A DNA stretch of 64,000 bases from Sphingomonas sp. (GCF_017744835.1 NZ_JAGIAM010000004.1:62001-126000), one strand, 5' to 3'; shown: positions 1 to 8,950, counted from the stretch's first letter. Notes: generated from the sequence alone by a model not told the origin. Numbers and translations are program-made.

Positions 1-61
1 GATCACCAAGCCCTTCGAGGCGACCAAGCTGGGGGCGGCGATCCGCCGCGTGTGCCCGTGA
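1..61 (+). CDS. CheY-like response regulator, C-terminal fragment
   Basis: Only the last 19 codons are in the window. They read ITKPFEATKLGAAIRRVCP followed by TGA at 59-61. The K-P-F triad is the conserved lysine-proline region near the end of receiver domains, so this is the tail of a single-domain response regulator or of a receiver-ended protein. It overlaps the cheA start in a GTGA junction, which indicates that it is the upstream cistron of the chemotaxis operon. The rest lies outside the window, so its exact identity (CheY or another receiver) cannot be fixed. Confidence 0.7.
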   Translation, partial: ITKPFEATKLGAAIRRVCP

Positions 62-2238
62 GCGACGAACTCGACGAAATCCAGGCGATCTTCTTCGAAG
101 AATGCGCCGAAGGCCTTGCCACTGCCGAGGCCGGCCTCTCCGCTATGCAGGCGGGCGACGTCTCGGCCGAGACGATTGCCGGCGTGTTCCGCGCGGTCCA
201 CTCGATCAAGGGCGGCGCCGGCGCCTTCGGCCATGCCGACCTGACTGCCTTCGCGCACAAGTTCGAGAATGTCCTCGACGAGGTTCGCGGCGGCAAGATC
301 GCCCCCACCCCCGGCGTGGTGAAGGTGATGCTGAGTTCGTTCGACGTGCTCTCGGATCACGTCGAGGCCGCCAAGGGCCTCGCCGGCCGCCCTAACGATG
401 GAGCAGCGCTCGAGGCGCTCGAGCAGGTGCTGGCGAACAAGGGCGCGAGCGACGACGACGCGGCCCCCGTCCCCGCGTCCCCCGCTCCGGCTCCCGTAGC
501 CGCGACGGCCGACGAGGATGAGTTCGGCTTCACCCCGGTTGCCTTCTCGCTCGACGATTTCGACGCGCCGGCCGAAGCGCCCGTGCCCGCCCCTGCTGAG
601 GGCGCCTGGACGATACGCTTCAAGCCGTCGCGCGCCGCGCTCGCCAATGCCGGGGAGCCCGTGCTGATCCTGCGCGAGCTCGAGAGCCTGGGCGGCGAGG
701 TCGTGTCGGTCGACACGTCCGACGTACCGCCGCTGCGCGACCTCGATCCCGAGGACAGCTATTTCACCTGGACGATCCGCGTCCCCGGCGACGTCGCCGA
801 GGCCGACGTCAGCGACTGCTTCGACTTCATCGCGCCGGACTCGCTTGTCGAGATCAGCCGCGAGGAGGCCCCCGCTCCGGCCGCCACCGAGGCGCCCGCG
901 GTCGTGGCCGACCTCGACGACCTGATCCCGTTCGAGCCCGTCACCGCGACGATCGAGGACCTGGCGGTCAATATGCAGCAGGTGGTCGAAGCCATTGCCG
1001 CCGTGTCGCCGCCTCCGCCTGCCGAGACGCCGGCGATCGCGCCCAAGGCGGCCGGCGAAGCCGCGCAGACGATCCGCGTCGACCTGGGCAAGCTCGACCT
1101 GCTGCTCAACCTGGTCGGCGAACTGGTGATCCGCAACTCGATCCTAGCCGACCGGCTCTCGCCGGCCGATCGCCAGCGCGTCGAGCTGCCCGAGCTGGCC
1201 CGCCTCACGCGCCAGATCCAGGACAATGTCATGTCGCTGCGCGCGCAGCCGATCAAGCAGGCGTTCAGCCGCGTGCCCCGCATGCTGCGCGACCTCTCGG
1301 TCGAGACCGGCAAGACGATCAACCTCGAGACCTATGGCGAGACGACCGAAGTCGACAAGGGCGTCATCGAGAAGATCGGCGATCCGCTCACCCACATGAT
1401 CCGCAACGCCGCAGACCATGGGCTGGAGAGCGCCGAGGAGCGCATCGCCGCGGGCAAGTCGCCCGAGGGCACGATCAAGCTCTCCGCCGAGCAGCGCGGT
1501 GCGCGCATCTTCGTGCGGGTGCAGGACAATGGCCGCGGCATCAACCGCGAGAAGGTCCGCGCCAAGGCCGTCGAGAAGGGCATCATCCCCGCCGACGCGC
1601 AGCTCACCAACGAAGAGATCGACCAGCTCATCTGCGCCCCGGGCTTCTCGACCGCGGACACGATCTCGAACATCTCGGGCCGCGGCGTCGGCATGGACGT
1701 GGTGCGCTCTAACGTGGAGGCCCTGGGCGGCCGCGTCGAGATCCAGTCGGTCCCCGGCGAAGGCACGACCTTCACGATGATCCTGCCGCTCACGCTGGCG
1801 ATCCTCGACGGCATGATCGTCCGCCTCGCCGGCCAGCGCTTCGTGCTGCCGCTCGCGCATGTGCTCGAGACCGTCCAGCCCGAGCCGGGCCAGGTCAAGC
1901 GCACCTCGCCCGACAGCGAAGTGATCGACATGCGCGGCGAATATGTCCCCGTGAAGCGCGCGACCGAGATCTTCGGCCTCAACGACGATCGTGCGGTCGA
2001 GGATTCGCTGGTCGTGATCGTGGAGAGCGAGGCGCACGGCAAGATCGGCCTGGTGGTCGACACGATCGACGACCGCCGCGAGGTGGTCATCAAGAGCCTC
2101 GACCAGAACCTCCACCCGATCCGCGGGCTGGGCGGCGCCACCATCCTCGGCGACGGCTCGATCGCGCTGATCCTCGACATCGAGGCGCTCGTCGCCTCCC
2201 CCTCTCCCCGCTTTACTCCCAAAGGACTGGCAGCATGA
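58..2238 (+). CDS. cheA: chemotaxis histidine kinase CheA
   Basis: Cytoplasmic sensor kinase that autophosphorylates under receptor control and passes phosphate to CheY and CheB. The N-terminal HPt domain has the phospho-accepting His in AVHSIKGGAGAFG (about residue 48). A variable acidic and proline-rich linker with a P2-like part follows (about 150-330). Then come the dimerisation helices (DLGKLDLLLNLVGELV), an ATPase domain with N box HMIRNAADHGLE and glycine boxes VQDNGRGI and GRGVGMDVV, and a C-terminal CheW-like domain. The GTG at 58 is chosen because it overlaps the preceding stop as GTGA; a GTG at 52 is the alternative. It overlaps cheW by four bases and is translationally coupled to it. 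Confidence 0.96.
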   Translation: MSDELDEIQAIFFEECAEGLATAEAGLSAMQAGDVSAETIAGVFRAVHSIKGGAGAFGHADLTAFAHKFENVLDEVRGGKIAPTPGVVKVMLSSFDVLSDHVEAAKGLAGRPNDGAALEALEQVLANKGASDDDAAPVPASPAPAPVAATADEDEFGFTPVAFSLDDFDAPAEAPVPAPAEGAWTIRFKPSRAALANAGEPVLILRELESLGGEVVSVDTSDVPPLRDLDPEDSYFTWTIRVPGDVAEADVSDCFDFIAPDSLVEISREEAPAPAATEAPAVVADLDDLIPFEPVTATIEDLAVNMQQVVEAIAAVSPPPPAETPAIAPKAAGEAAQTIRVDLGKLDLLLNLVGELVIRNSILADRLSPADRQRVELPELARLTRQIQDNVMSLRAQPIKQAFSRVPRMLRDLSVETGKTINLETYGETTEVDKGVIEKIGDPLTHMIRNAADHGLESAEERIAAGKSPEGTIKLSAEQRGARIFVRVQDNGRGINREKVRAKAVEKGIIPADAQLTNEEIDQLICAPGFSTADTISNISGRGVGMDVVRSNVEALGGRVEIQSVPGEGTTFTMILPLTLAILDGMIVRLAGQRFVLPLAHVLETVQPEPGQVKRTSPDSEVIDMRGEYVPVKRATEIFGLNDDRAVEDSLVVIVESEAHGKIGLVVDTIDDRREVVIKSLDQNLHPIRGLGGATILGDGSIALILDIEALVASPSPRFTPKGLAA

Positions 2239-2738
2239 CCTCGACCGAAACCGCCGCGGCGAACGACAGCGACCGCAAGATCGTCACTTTCTCGCTCGCG
2301 CAGCAGACCTTCGGGATCGACATGCGCGCGCTGATCGAAATCCGCGAATGGGAAGAGCCGACCCCGCTTCCCAACGTGCCGAGCTTCATCAAGGGCGTGA
2401 CCAACCTGCGCGGCAACGTGATCCCGGTGGTCGGCCTGGCCGAGCGGCTGGGCTGGGAGCCGAGCGCGATCCATGCCCGCTCGTGCATCCTGGTCGTCAA
2501 CATCCTGGGCAAGCAGGCCGGCTTCCTGGTCGACGAAGTCAATGACATCGTCGGCATCGGCGAGGCCGAGATCCAGCCCGCTCCCGAAGTCGAGACGCTC
2601 GAGGCGAGCGTGATCGCCGGGCTGGTGCGCATCACCACCCGCGCCAAGGACGGCACGCGCGACGAGAACGGCACGATGGTGCTGCTGCTCGATCTCGACG
2701 CGCTGAGCCTCACCAGGCACCTGGACCAGGCGGCGTGA
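2235..2738 (+). CDS. cheW: chemotaxis coupling protein CheW
   Basis: Adaptor that links chemoreceptors to CheA in the signalling array. The 167-residue protein is a single CheW domain: it opens with KIVTFSLAQQTFGIDMRALIEI and contains the conserved stretch IKGVTNLRGNVIPVV (about residues 52-66) and a late GFLVDEVNDIVGI strand. Length is typical of the family. Its ATG overlaps the cheA stop and its own stop overlaps the GTG of cheR, so it sits in the middle of a tightly coupled che operon. Confidence 0.96.
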   Translation: MTSTETAAANDSDRKIVTFSLAQQTFGIDMRALIEIREWEEPTPLPNVPSFIKGVTNLRGNVIPVVGLAERLGWEPSAIHARSCILVVNILGKQAGFLVDEVNDIVGIGEAEIQPAPEVETLEASVIAGLVRITTRAKDGTRDENGTMVLLLDLDALSLTRHLDQAA

Positions 2739-3625
2739 GCCCGGCCGGGGGCGCCGCGGCGGCGCTCGCCGGCGGCGGCAGCGGCAGTTTCACGGCGGCG
2801 CACAATGCGGAGCTCACGCCCCGCGACTTCGCCGCCATCGCCGCGATCATGCACGCAGATGCTCGGATCGAGCTGAGCGAGGCCAAGACCACGCTCGTCC
2901 AGTCGCGCCTCGCGCGGCGGCTGCGCGAGCACGGCCTCAGCCGCTTCTCGGAATATGTCGCGCTGATCCAGAGCGACGCCGAGGAACGCCATGCGATGGT
3001 GGTGGCGCTGACCACCAACCATACGCATTTCTTCCGCGAGCCGCACCATTTCGACCATTTCCGCGAGACGGTGCTGCCGGTGCTCAAGCGCAAGCAGGGG
3101 CCGGTGCGCATCTGGTCGGCCGGCTGCTCGTCGGGCGAGGAAGTCTATACGATCGCGATGTGCCTGCTCGGGCCCGACCGCAGCTCGGCATCGTGGCTGC
3201 GCAGCGCCGACGTCAAGCTGCTCGCGACCGACATCGCGCCGCATGTCGTGGAATCGGTGCGCCGGGGCGTCTATGCGGAGAATGTCGCGGCGGGCGTGCC
3301 CGAGCCGTACCGCAGCACCTGGATGCGTCCCGCGCCCGGCGGCTTCGTCATGGCCGAGGAAGCGCGCCAGCTCGTTACCGCGCGCGTGCTCAACCTGTTC
3401 GAGCCCTGGCCGCTCAAGGCCGCGTACGACGTGATCTTCTGCCGCAACGTCATGATCTATTTCGGCGATCCGGCGAAGGAAGAGCTGGAGCAGCGCTTCG
3501 TCGACCAGCTCGCGCCGGGCGCACACCTCTACATCGGCCATTCGGAGCGACTGATCGGCCCTGCTGCGGGGCGGATGCGCGCGTGCGGCCACACGATCTA
3601 CCAGAAACCGGAGGGCCGTGCATGA
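2735..3625 (+). CDS. cheR: chemotaxis protein methyltransferase CheR
   Basis: S-adenosylmethionine-dependent enzyme that methylates glutamates on chemoreceptors during adaptation. An N-terminal helical domain (about 25-85) includes a run resembling LVQSRLARRLREHG. It is followed by the NHTHFFRE signature, the SAM-binding motif WSAGCSSGEEVYTIA and the later motif DVIFCRNVMIYF. The start is a GTG overlapping the cheW stop. The first 20 residues are Gly/Ala-rich and probably disordered. CheR and CheB are adjacent, as usual for the opposed methylation pair. Confidence 0.95.
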   Translation: MSPAGGAAAALAGGGSGSFTAAHNAELTPRDFAAIAAIMHADARIELSEAKTTLVQSRLARRLREHGLSRFSEYVALIQSDAEERHAMVVALTTNHTHFFREPHHFDHFRETVLPVLKRKQGPVRIWSAGCSSGEEVYTIAMCLLGPDRSSASWLRSADVKLLATDIAPHVVESVRRGVYAENVAAGVPEPYRSTWMRPAPGGFVMAEEARQLVTARVLNLFEPWPLKAAYDVIFCRNVMIYFGDPAKEELEQRFVDQLAPGAHLYIGHSERLIGPAAGRMRACGHTIYQKPEGRA

Positions 3626-4656
3626 AGCCGGTACGCACCCTTGTGGTGGACGACAGCGCGTCGATGCGAGCGACGCTCAAGCGCATGCTCACCGCCGATC
3701 CCGAGATCGAAGTCGTGGGCATGGCGCCCGAGCCCTACACCGCGCGCGAGATGATCAAGGCGCTCAACCCCGACGTGCTGACGCTCGACGTCGAAATGCC
3801 GGGGATGGACGGGCTCTCGTTCCTTGAGCGGATCATGCGCCTCAGGCCCATGCCCGTGGTGATGTGCTCGACGCTCACGGCGCGCGGTGCCGAAGTCACG
3901 ATCGAGGCGCTGCGCCTCGGCGCGGTCGACTATGTCACCAAGCCCAGCGGCACGCCCGACGACATCGAGCGCGACGCGGATCTGCTCTGCCAGAAGGTCA
4001 AGGCCGCCGCGCGCTCGGCGGTGCGGCCGGTGTCGCAGCCGATCGCGCTGCAGCCGAGCGTCCAGGGCGGCGCGCGCGGCAAGCTGATCGCGATCGGATC
4101 GTCGACCGGCGGCGTCGAGGCGCTGTTCTCGGTCCTCCCGGCCCTGCCCGCGGACTGCCCGCCGGTGCTGATCGTCCAGCACATGCCAGCGGCGTTCACC
4201 ACCAGCTTCGCGGCGCGGCTCGACAGGGAATGCAGCGTTCGTGTCGTAGAAGCTGCCGACGGAATGCCGGTCGTGCCGGGAACCGTCTATATTGCTCCTG
4301 GGGGGGAGACGCACATGGAACTCTCCGGCGGGGTCGACGGGCGCATCAAGCTGCGCCGCGGCGATCCGGTCGGCGGTCATCGCCCATCCGTGGACGTGCT
4401 GTTCCGTTCGGTCGCCCCGCTGGGCGGCGCGGCGGTCGGCGCGATCCTCACCGGAATGGGTGCCGACGGAGCGGAGGGCCTGCTGGCGATGCGCCGCGCA
4501 GGCGCCCGCACGCTCGGCCAGAGCCGCGAGACCTGTGTCGTCTGGGGAATGCCGCGCGCGGCCCAGGGGCTGGGCGCGGTCGAAAAGGAAGTTGGTTTGT
4601 CTGGCATGCCGGAGGCGATCCTCCGCGCGTGCCGCGAGAAGGTTGGGAGCGTCTGA
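3622..4656 (+). CDS. cheB: chemotaxis response regulator methylesterase CheB
   Basis: Demethylates and deamidates chemoreceptors, activated by phosphorylation from CheA. The receiver domain (1-120) has the acidic pair in VVDDSASM, phospho-acceptor D56 in TLDVEMPGMDG and a KPS motif. The C-terminal esterase domain shows the catalytic Ser in IGSSTGG, His in VQHMP and Asp in GMGADGAEG. The 344-residue length is typical. ATG overlaps the cheR stop (ATGA). The stop is directly followed by the start of cheY with no gap. Confidence 0.96.
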   Translation: MKPVRTLVVDDSASMRATLKRMLTADPEIEVVGMAPEPYTAREMIKALNPDVLTLDVEMPGMDGLSFLERIMRLRPMPVVMCSTLTARGAEVTIEALRLGAVDYVTKPSGTPDDIERDADLLCQKVKAAARSAVRPVSQPIALQPSVQGGARGKLIAIGSSTGGVEALFSVLPALPADCPPVLIVQHMPAAFTTSFAARLDRECSVRVVEAADGMPVVPGTVYIAPGGETHMELSGGVDGRIKLRRGDPVGGHRPSVDVLFRSVAPLGGAAVGAILTGMGADGAEGLLAMRRAGARTLGQSRETCVVWGMPRAAQGLGAVEKEVGLSGMPEAILRACREKVGSV

Positions 4657-5046
4657 ATGCCTGCTGCTGCAGCAATCAAGGTGATGGTCGTCGACGACCA
4701 GACCAGTATGCGCGCGATGATCCGCCGCGCATTGCAGGATCTGGGCTTCAAGGACGTGCGGGACAAGGCGAGCGCACCCGAGGCGCTCACCGCGATCAAG
4801 AGCGATCGCGTCCATCTGGTGATTTCGGATTTCAACATGCCCGAGATGGACGGGCTCCAGTTCCTCGAGGCAGTCCGCAACGATCCGGTGATCGGCAAGA
4901 CCGTGTTCATCATGCTGACCGGCTCCGCCGACAAGGAGATCGTCCAGAAGGCGGCGGCGCTCGGCGTGAACAACTATGTGGTCAAGCCCTTCGCCCCCGC
5001 GGCGCTGAAGGAGAAGATCGAGCGCGTGTTCGGCGAGTTGACCTGA
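4657..5046 (+). CDS. cheY: chemotaxis response regulator CheY
   Basis: Single receiver domain of 129 residues that binds the flagellar switch when phosphorylated. It has the acidic pair VVDDQTSM, phospho-acceptor D58 in VISDFNMPEMDG, the T in MLTGSADKE, and K in YVVKPF. The sequence around the phosphosite is canonical CheY. The start codon follows directly on the cheB stop and the gene ends in an ATGA overlap with cheD. A second CheY-like protein precedes cheA at the window edge, so the operon probably has at least two receivers that may compete for CheA phosphate. Confidence 0.94.
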   Translation: MPAAAAIKVMVVDDQTSMRAMIRRALQDLGFKDVRDKASAPEALTAIKSDRVHLVISDFNMPEMDGLQFLEAVRNDPVIGKTVFIMLTGSADKEIVQKAAALGVNNYVVKPFAPAALKEKIERVFGELT

Positions 5047-5570
5047 TGCGCCGGGTGTCGATCGTCCAGGGTGAGAACGCGATCGTCGCCGAGCCGCACG
5101 TCATCATCTCGACGCTGCTCGGGAGCTGCGTTGCCGCATGCCTCTACGATCCCGTCGCGCGGGTCGGCGGCATGAACCATTTCCTCCTCGGCGAGCCGGG
5201 CGCGGACCACCGCGTCTCGCCCGGCGACATGCAGCGCTACGGCGTCCACGCCATGGAGCTGCTGATCAACGGGATGATGGCCCGCGGGGCGATGCGCACG
5301 CGTCTGCGCGCGCATCTCTACGGCGGCGCCAACATCGTCTCCGGCCTGGGCTCGATCGGTTCCTCCAACGCCGCCTTCGCGCGTCGCTTCATGCAGACCG
5401 AAGGCATCGAGGTCGCGCATACCGATCTCGGCGGCACCTCCGCCCGCAAGGTGGAGTTCCTGCCGCACGAGGGTCGCAGCCGCTGCACCCGCGTGGCCGA
5501 TCGCGTTCCCGAACGTCCCCCCGTCCCTCTTCCGCAGCCGGTCCACGGCGGCGAGCTGGAGCTGTTCTGA
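5046..5570 (+). CDS. cheD: chemoreceptor glutamine deamidase CheD
   Basis: Deamidates selected glutamines on chemoreceptors, tuning their methylation sites. The 174-residue protein has the CheD Cys/His core: LLGSCVAACLYD with the catalytic Cys, and GGMNHFLL with the His, followed by AHLYGGANI. A C-terminal proline-rich tail is probably flexible. The ATG overlaps the cheY stop and the gene ends in an ATGA overlap with the next small gene, so it belongs to the same operon. Confidence 0.93.
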   Translation: MRRVSIVQGENAIVAEPHVIISTLLGSCVAACLYDPVARVGGMNHFLLGEPGADHRVSPGDMQRYGVHAMELLINGMMARGAMRTRLRAHLYGGANIVSGLGSIGSSNAAFARRFMQTEGIEVAHTDLGGTSARKVEFLPHEGRSRCTRVADRVPERPPVPLPQPVHGGELELF

Positions 5571-5884
5571 TGTCGTGCGTTTCCCTGGCCGCGAGCAGCG
5601 GCCACGATCCCTATTCGGATGCGCTGCACCGCGTGATCGCGGGCGAGCTGCGCGAGATGCGCGACACGCTGGAGAAGCTGGCCGAGGTGCTGGTCGGCGA
5701 CGAGCATTTCGCCACCGCCTATCTCGAGCAGCTCCAGTCGTTCGACTATCTGATCCAGCATGCCGACGAATGCGTGAACCTGCTCGATCGCGTCGCGGGC
5801 GGGCAGGATTCGCTAACCGCGATCGGCCACGTCCGCCTCGGCGCGGTCCAGGAGCGGCTGCGCGCCGCATTGCAGGCGAACTGA
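5570..5884 (+). CDS. small uncharacterised chemotaxis-operon protein
   Basis: A 104-residue acidic, mostly helical protein that I do not recognise. It has no signal peptide or membrane segment. Helices with regular Leu spacing (RVIAGELREMRDTLEKLAEVL and LEQLQSFDYLIQHADECVNLL) suggest a helical bundle or a partner-binding protein. The ATG overlaps the cheD stop and motB starts two bases after its stop, so it is translated with chemotaxis and motor proteins. A role in chemotaxis signalling is inferred only from position. Confidence 0.8.
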   Translation: MSCVSLAASSGHDPYSDALHRVIAGELREMRDTLEKLAEVLVGDEHFATAYLEQLQSFDYLIQHADECVNLLDRVAGGQDSLTAIGHVRLGAVQERLRAALQAN

Positions 5885-5885
5885 C

Positions 5886-6740
5886 ATGGCGGCTCCCGGC
5901 ACCAACGATCGTCCGATCGTCATCAAGCGCGTCAAGAAGGTCGCGGGCCGCCACCACGGCGGCGCGTGGAAGGTGGCCTATGCCGACTTCGTGACGGCGA
6001 TGATGGCCTTCTTCATGCTGCTCTGGCTGATCGCCAATCCGGACAAGGAGCGGCTGCGCGGCCTCGCCCAATATTTCTCGCCGACCGTCGCCGACACCGC
6101 GCCCTCGACGCCCGTCCAGGGCTCCTCCGAAGGCGCCGGCGGCGTCAGCCGCAACTCCTCCACCGATACGACGCGCGCCCAGGGCGTCCCCACCAGCGCG
6201 GCGGCGACCGTCGGCGCGCGGCGCGGCGGCACTGCCGACATCCCCGACGCCTCGATGCGCGTGATCGCGACCGAGCTGCAGATCGCGCTCGATTCGATCC
6301 CGCAGGATCGCGCCGAGAAGCGCAACACCGACGTCCAGCCTTCACGCGACGGGCTGCGCATCACGCTGATGGACACCGACAAACAGTCGATGTTCCGCGC
6401 CAACACCGCCCAGCTCAACCCCTATGCCCGGGCGATGCTCGCCCAGGTCGCGGGCAAGCTCGTCAAGTCGGGCGCGCAGATCGCGATCGAGGGGCATACC
6501 GACGGCACCGGCGGCCAGAGCGACGCCAACTGGCACCTCTCGGGCGAGCGCGCGCTCGCGGCACGCAGCGCGATGATCGCCTCGGGCCTCACCCCCGATC
6601 GCTTCGCCGAGATCGTGGCGATGGGCGCCACCAAGCCGGTCTATCCCGACCAGCCCGACCGCCCCGAGAACCGCCGCATCACCATCGTGCTCAAGTCGGA
6701 AGCCTCGGCGCTTCCGACCGACGCCAGTTTCAAGTTCTGA
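5886..6740 (+). CDS. motB: flagellar motor stator protein MotB
   Basis: Stator subunit that anchors the ion-conducting MotAB complex to peptidoglycan. A basic N-terminus is followed by one membrane helix (about 38-56, FVTAMMAFFMLLWLIANP). A linker follows and then an OmpA-like peptidoglycan-binding domain with IEGHTDGTGG and NRRITIVLK. An Asp in YADFVTAM marks the expected ion-binding position. The first cytoplasmic residues RPIVIKRVKKV and HGGAWKVAYADF are typical of alphaproteobacterial MotB. motA is not in this window. Confidence 0.95.
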   Translation: MAAPGTNDRPIVIKRVKKVAGRHHGGAWKVAYADFVTAMMAFFMLLWLIANPDKERLRGLAQYFSPTVADTAPSTPVQGSSEGAGGVSRNSSTDTTRAQGVPTSAAATVGARRGGTADIPDASMRVIATELQIALDSIPQDRAEKRNTDVQPSRDGLRITLMDTDKQSMFRANTAQLNPYARAMLAQVAGKLVKSGAQIAIEGHTDGTGGQSDANWHLSGERALAARSAMIASGLTPDRFAEIVAMGATKPVYPDQPDRPENRRITIVLKSEASALPTDASFKF

Positions 6741-6750
6741 GGGCCGGGCG

Positions 6751-7194
6751 ATGAAGAAACTTCTTTTCCTGCTCCTCGTGGTGCTCGCCGGCCTGGGCCT
6801 GGGCGGCGGCGCAGCCTTCGCCACGGTGCTGTTGCTCGGCCCCAAAGGGTCGACCGCGTCCGCATCCTCGTCGGCCGATACGGCGACCAGCTTCGTCGAC
6901 GGCGGCAAGGTGCTCGCGCCGCTGGTCTTCGCCGACGGGCGGCTCTCGGGCTATGTCGAGTTCCAGATTCAGCTCCAGGTGCCCGACGACAAGGCCGACT
7001 ATGTGACCGCGCGCATGCCGCTGCTGCTGCACGCGATCAACATGCGCACCTTCCGCACGCCGATGGCCGCGGGCCCCGACGGGCTGCTCCCGAACCTCGA
7101 GGTATTCCGCAAGGTGGTGCTCGACGCCGCGCCCGAGGCGTTCGGCGCGGGCGTGGTGCGCAAGGTCGCGGTGACCAAGGCGACGCCCGCCTGA
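6751..7194 (+). CDS. FliL-like membrane protein of the che-mot operon
   Basis: A 147-residue protein with an N-terminal hydrophobic segment (residues 3-25, a signal anchor or signal peptide) and a periplasmic domain. The domain features GYVEFQIQLQVPDDK and a later alternating hydrophobic region resemble FliL, the stator-associated protein. The true fliL at 38616 is a clearer match, so this is a divergent FliL-like protein or an unrelated small envelope protein. It is placed ten bases after motB in the same operon, which supports a stator-related role. A similar domain layout appears in the gene at 41170-41586. Confidence 0.65.
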   Translation: MKKLLFLLLVVLAGLGLGGGAAFATVLLLGPKGSTASASSSADTATSFVDGGKVLAPLVFADGRLSGYVEFQIQLQVPDDKADYVTARMPLLLHAINMRTFRTPMAAGPDGLLPNLEVFRKVVLDAAPEAFGAGVVRKVAVTKATPA

Positions 7195-7285
7195 TCGGGA
7201 CTGCGGCGATTACTGAGCGGACGCGTCCTGGAAATCATGCTCCTGTAGCAACAGGGGTGATAGTATACGTAAGGGGGTAGATCGC

Positions 7286-7930
7286 GTGCGCTTGACCGAA
7301 GCCGGGACGACCACGGACCAGGGCCTGCCGCTCGACCGGCCCGAACGAATTGTCACCACGTTGCTGGTGGGCAAGCTTCTGTGCGTGCACACCGGCGAGC
7401 GGCTGTGCCGGATCCGCAACATCTCGACCAAGGGCATGGCGGTCGAAACCGAGCGCCCGCCAAGCTACGGCGCGTGGGTGACGGTCGAGCTGCGCAGCGG
7501 CGAGCGGCTTCAGGGCACGGTGGTCTGGAGCAGCAGCGGCCGCGCCGGCGTCGAGTTCGCCGAGCCGGTGGAGGTCGAGCGCATCCTCGCCGAAGCCAAG
7601 GCCAACCAGAGCGCGCGCATGCGCAGCGTCGTCCGCGCCGCCCGCACGCCCCGCGCGCCGCGCTTCGAGGTCCAGTGCCCCGCGCGCGTCATCAACTTCG
7701 GCCAGTCGCTCGACGTGGTGGTCGAGAATCTCTCGCAGAGCGGCGCCAAGGTGCGTGTGCCCCAGGGCCTGGAGCTCGATACCCAGGTGGTGGTCTCGAT
7801 TGCCGGTCTGGGCGCCCGTCGCGCGGCCGTTCGTTGGAACCGCGATGACACCGCCGGACTCTCGTTCATCGAGATCATCCCCTACAATGACCTCGCTGCC
7901 TGGCTGGGTCATCTGGGAACGAGCAACTAG
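7286..7930 (+). CDS. tandem PilZ-domain protein
   Basis: A 214-residue cytoplasmic protein with two PilZ-like domains (about 18-100 and 120-205). Such domains bind cyclic di-GMP. The second has a fitting RFEVQCPARV ... NLSQSGAKV pattern and the first has LCRIRNISTKGMAVE. The RxxxR part is weak in the first domain, so only the second may bind the nucleotide. Start is GTG, preceded by an AGGGGG ribosome-binding site at a good distance. It lies after the motor genes, where a PilZ protein could link c-di-GMP levels to swimming. The GGDEF-EAL gene at 54788 is a potential source of the signal. Confidence 0.82.
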   Translation: MRLTEAGTTTDQGLPLDRPERIVTTLLVGKLLCVHTGERLCRIRNISTKGMAVETERPPSYGAWVTVELRSGERLQGTVVWSSSGRAGVEFAEPVEVERILAEAKANQSARMRSVVRAARTPRAPRFEVQCPARVINFGQSLDVVVENLSQSGAKVRVPQGLELDTQVVVSIAGLGARRAAVRWNRDDTAGLSFIEIIPYNDLAAWLGHLGTSN

Positions 7931-8018
7931 GCTCTCGCCGTGGACTGCCGAAGCACCTGCGGTAGCATCGCGTGATGTTTCGAAACTCCAAGAGTGCGAT
8001 GACCTTGGGGGCCGGCGT

Positions 8019-8885
8019 TCAGGCTTTCAAATGGCAGCTTGAACGCGACTGACGGCGGTCCCGGAGGTCAGCCATACGGCCCGGGCGCGCCCAGAGGATA
8101 CGCGCGCCGTCGTGGAAATGATCCGTCGGCGGGTCCTTCAGCCCGAACGGGCGAAGCACCTGTCGCCCGGGCTCCACTTCGAGCCTGAAATTTCCGCTTT
8201 CCAACAGGCCGGCGATCCATTCGAGGAAACGGCCCAGCGAGGGAGCGAGCACCACCTTCACATCCTCGTCACGACCGTAGAGGATCACCTGCCCGCGCCG
8301 CCCGGCCGGCCAGGGGTCGAAATCCAGACCGATGTGATTGCCCGACCCGTCATGCGTCAGCGCAATCCAGCGAGGATTGATGTACGCCGGGTCGACTGCG
8401 CCTCGCGGCCATCCGCTCCCCGGAATTTCGTAGCGATTGCCGTTGAACCCAGCGAGCACCTCGTTCCACGCCGTCCACTCCTGTTCGACATGGCGCAGCG
8501 GCAAGAGCGGAAGACCGTAGATGGGGCCCCAGCGGTCGCTCTCTTCACCATCATGCCACCGGTAGAGCTGGCGATAGGCGCGCGGCATCTTGAGGCCGAC
8601 GCGGCGTTCGAACGCGTCGAGCGCGGCATCCGTCGCCGGCGGATTGAACTTGTACTGGTTCGAAAGATGCGCCGCATACCAGGCATCGAGCCGCGCGAGC
8701 ACCGGCGCGATGTCTTCTTCCAGCATGGGCCTTGGCGCGCCCGGCGGCCGTTTGGGCGGACTGGATCCCCTCACGGCTGCTTTCCTCCCCTGCCGCCCCG
8801 CACAGGCGCCGGGAAGCAACCCGGCCAGCGCCAGCGTGCCGAGCATGGAGCCGCCGATCAGCAGGTTACGCCGGGTCCGATCCAT
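8019..8885 (-). CDS. SMI1/KNR4-like protein with Tat-like leader
   Basis: A 288-residue protein whose residues about 60-200 match the SMI1/KNR4 fold. Supporting motifs are LDAFERRVGLKMPRAYRQLY, then a WHDGEE-like segment, and ALTHDGSGNHIGLDFDP. The N-terminus MDRTRRNLLIGGSML has a twin-Arg-like pair and a hydrophobic stretch, ending in a Cys (LLPGACAG) that may be a lipobox. Export or lipoprotein anchoring is therefore plausible. The start is the ATG at 8885. It follows fliP on the same strand, 65 bases downstream, and could be cotranscribed. SMI1-family proteins often act as toxin immunity proteins, but no toxin gene is visible nearby. Confidence 0.75.
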   Translation of the reverse strand: MDRTRRNLLIGGSMLGTLALAGLLPGACAGRQGRKAAVRGSSPPKRPPGAPRPMLEEDIAPVLARLDAWYAAHLSNQYKFNPPATDAALDAFERRVGLKMPRAYRQLYRWHDGEESDRWGPIYGLPLLPLRHVEQEWTAWNEVLAGFNGNRYEIPGSGWPRGAVDPAYINPRWIALTHDGSGNHIGLDFDPWPAGRRGQVILYGRDEDVKVVLAPSLGRFLEWIAGLLESGNFRLEVEPGRQVLRPFGLKDPPTDHFHDGARILWARPGRMADLRDRRQSRSSCHLKA

Positions 8886-8950
8886 CGCGAACCATCGGTG
8901 GCAGATATTTCCTAACGCTCGCCTGCGGCCGATGGTTGACGGCCGGCGCC

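Noticed and set aside
1332..2720. Long minus-strand open frame antisense to cheA and cheW
   Set aside because: High GC content produces long antisense frames; its translation is Arg/Ser-rich without domains, while the plus strand has clear CheA and CheW.
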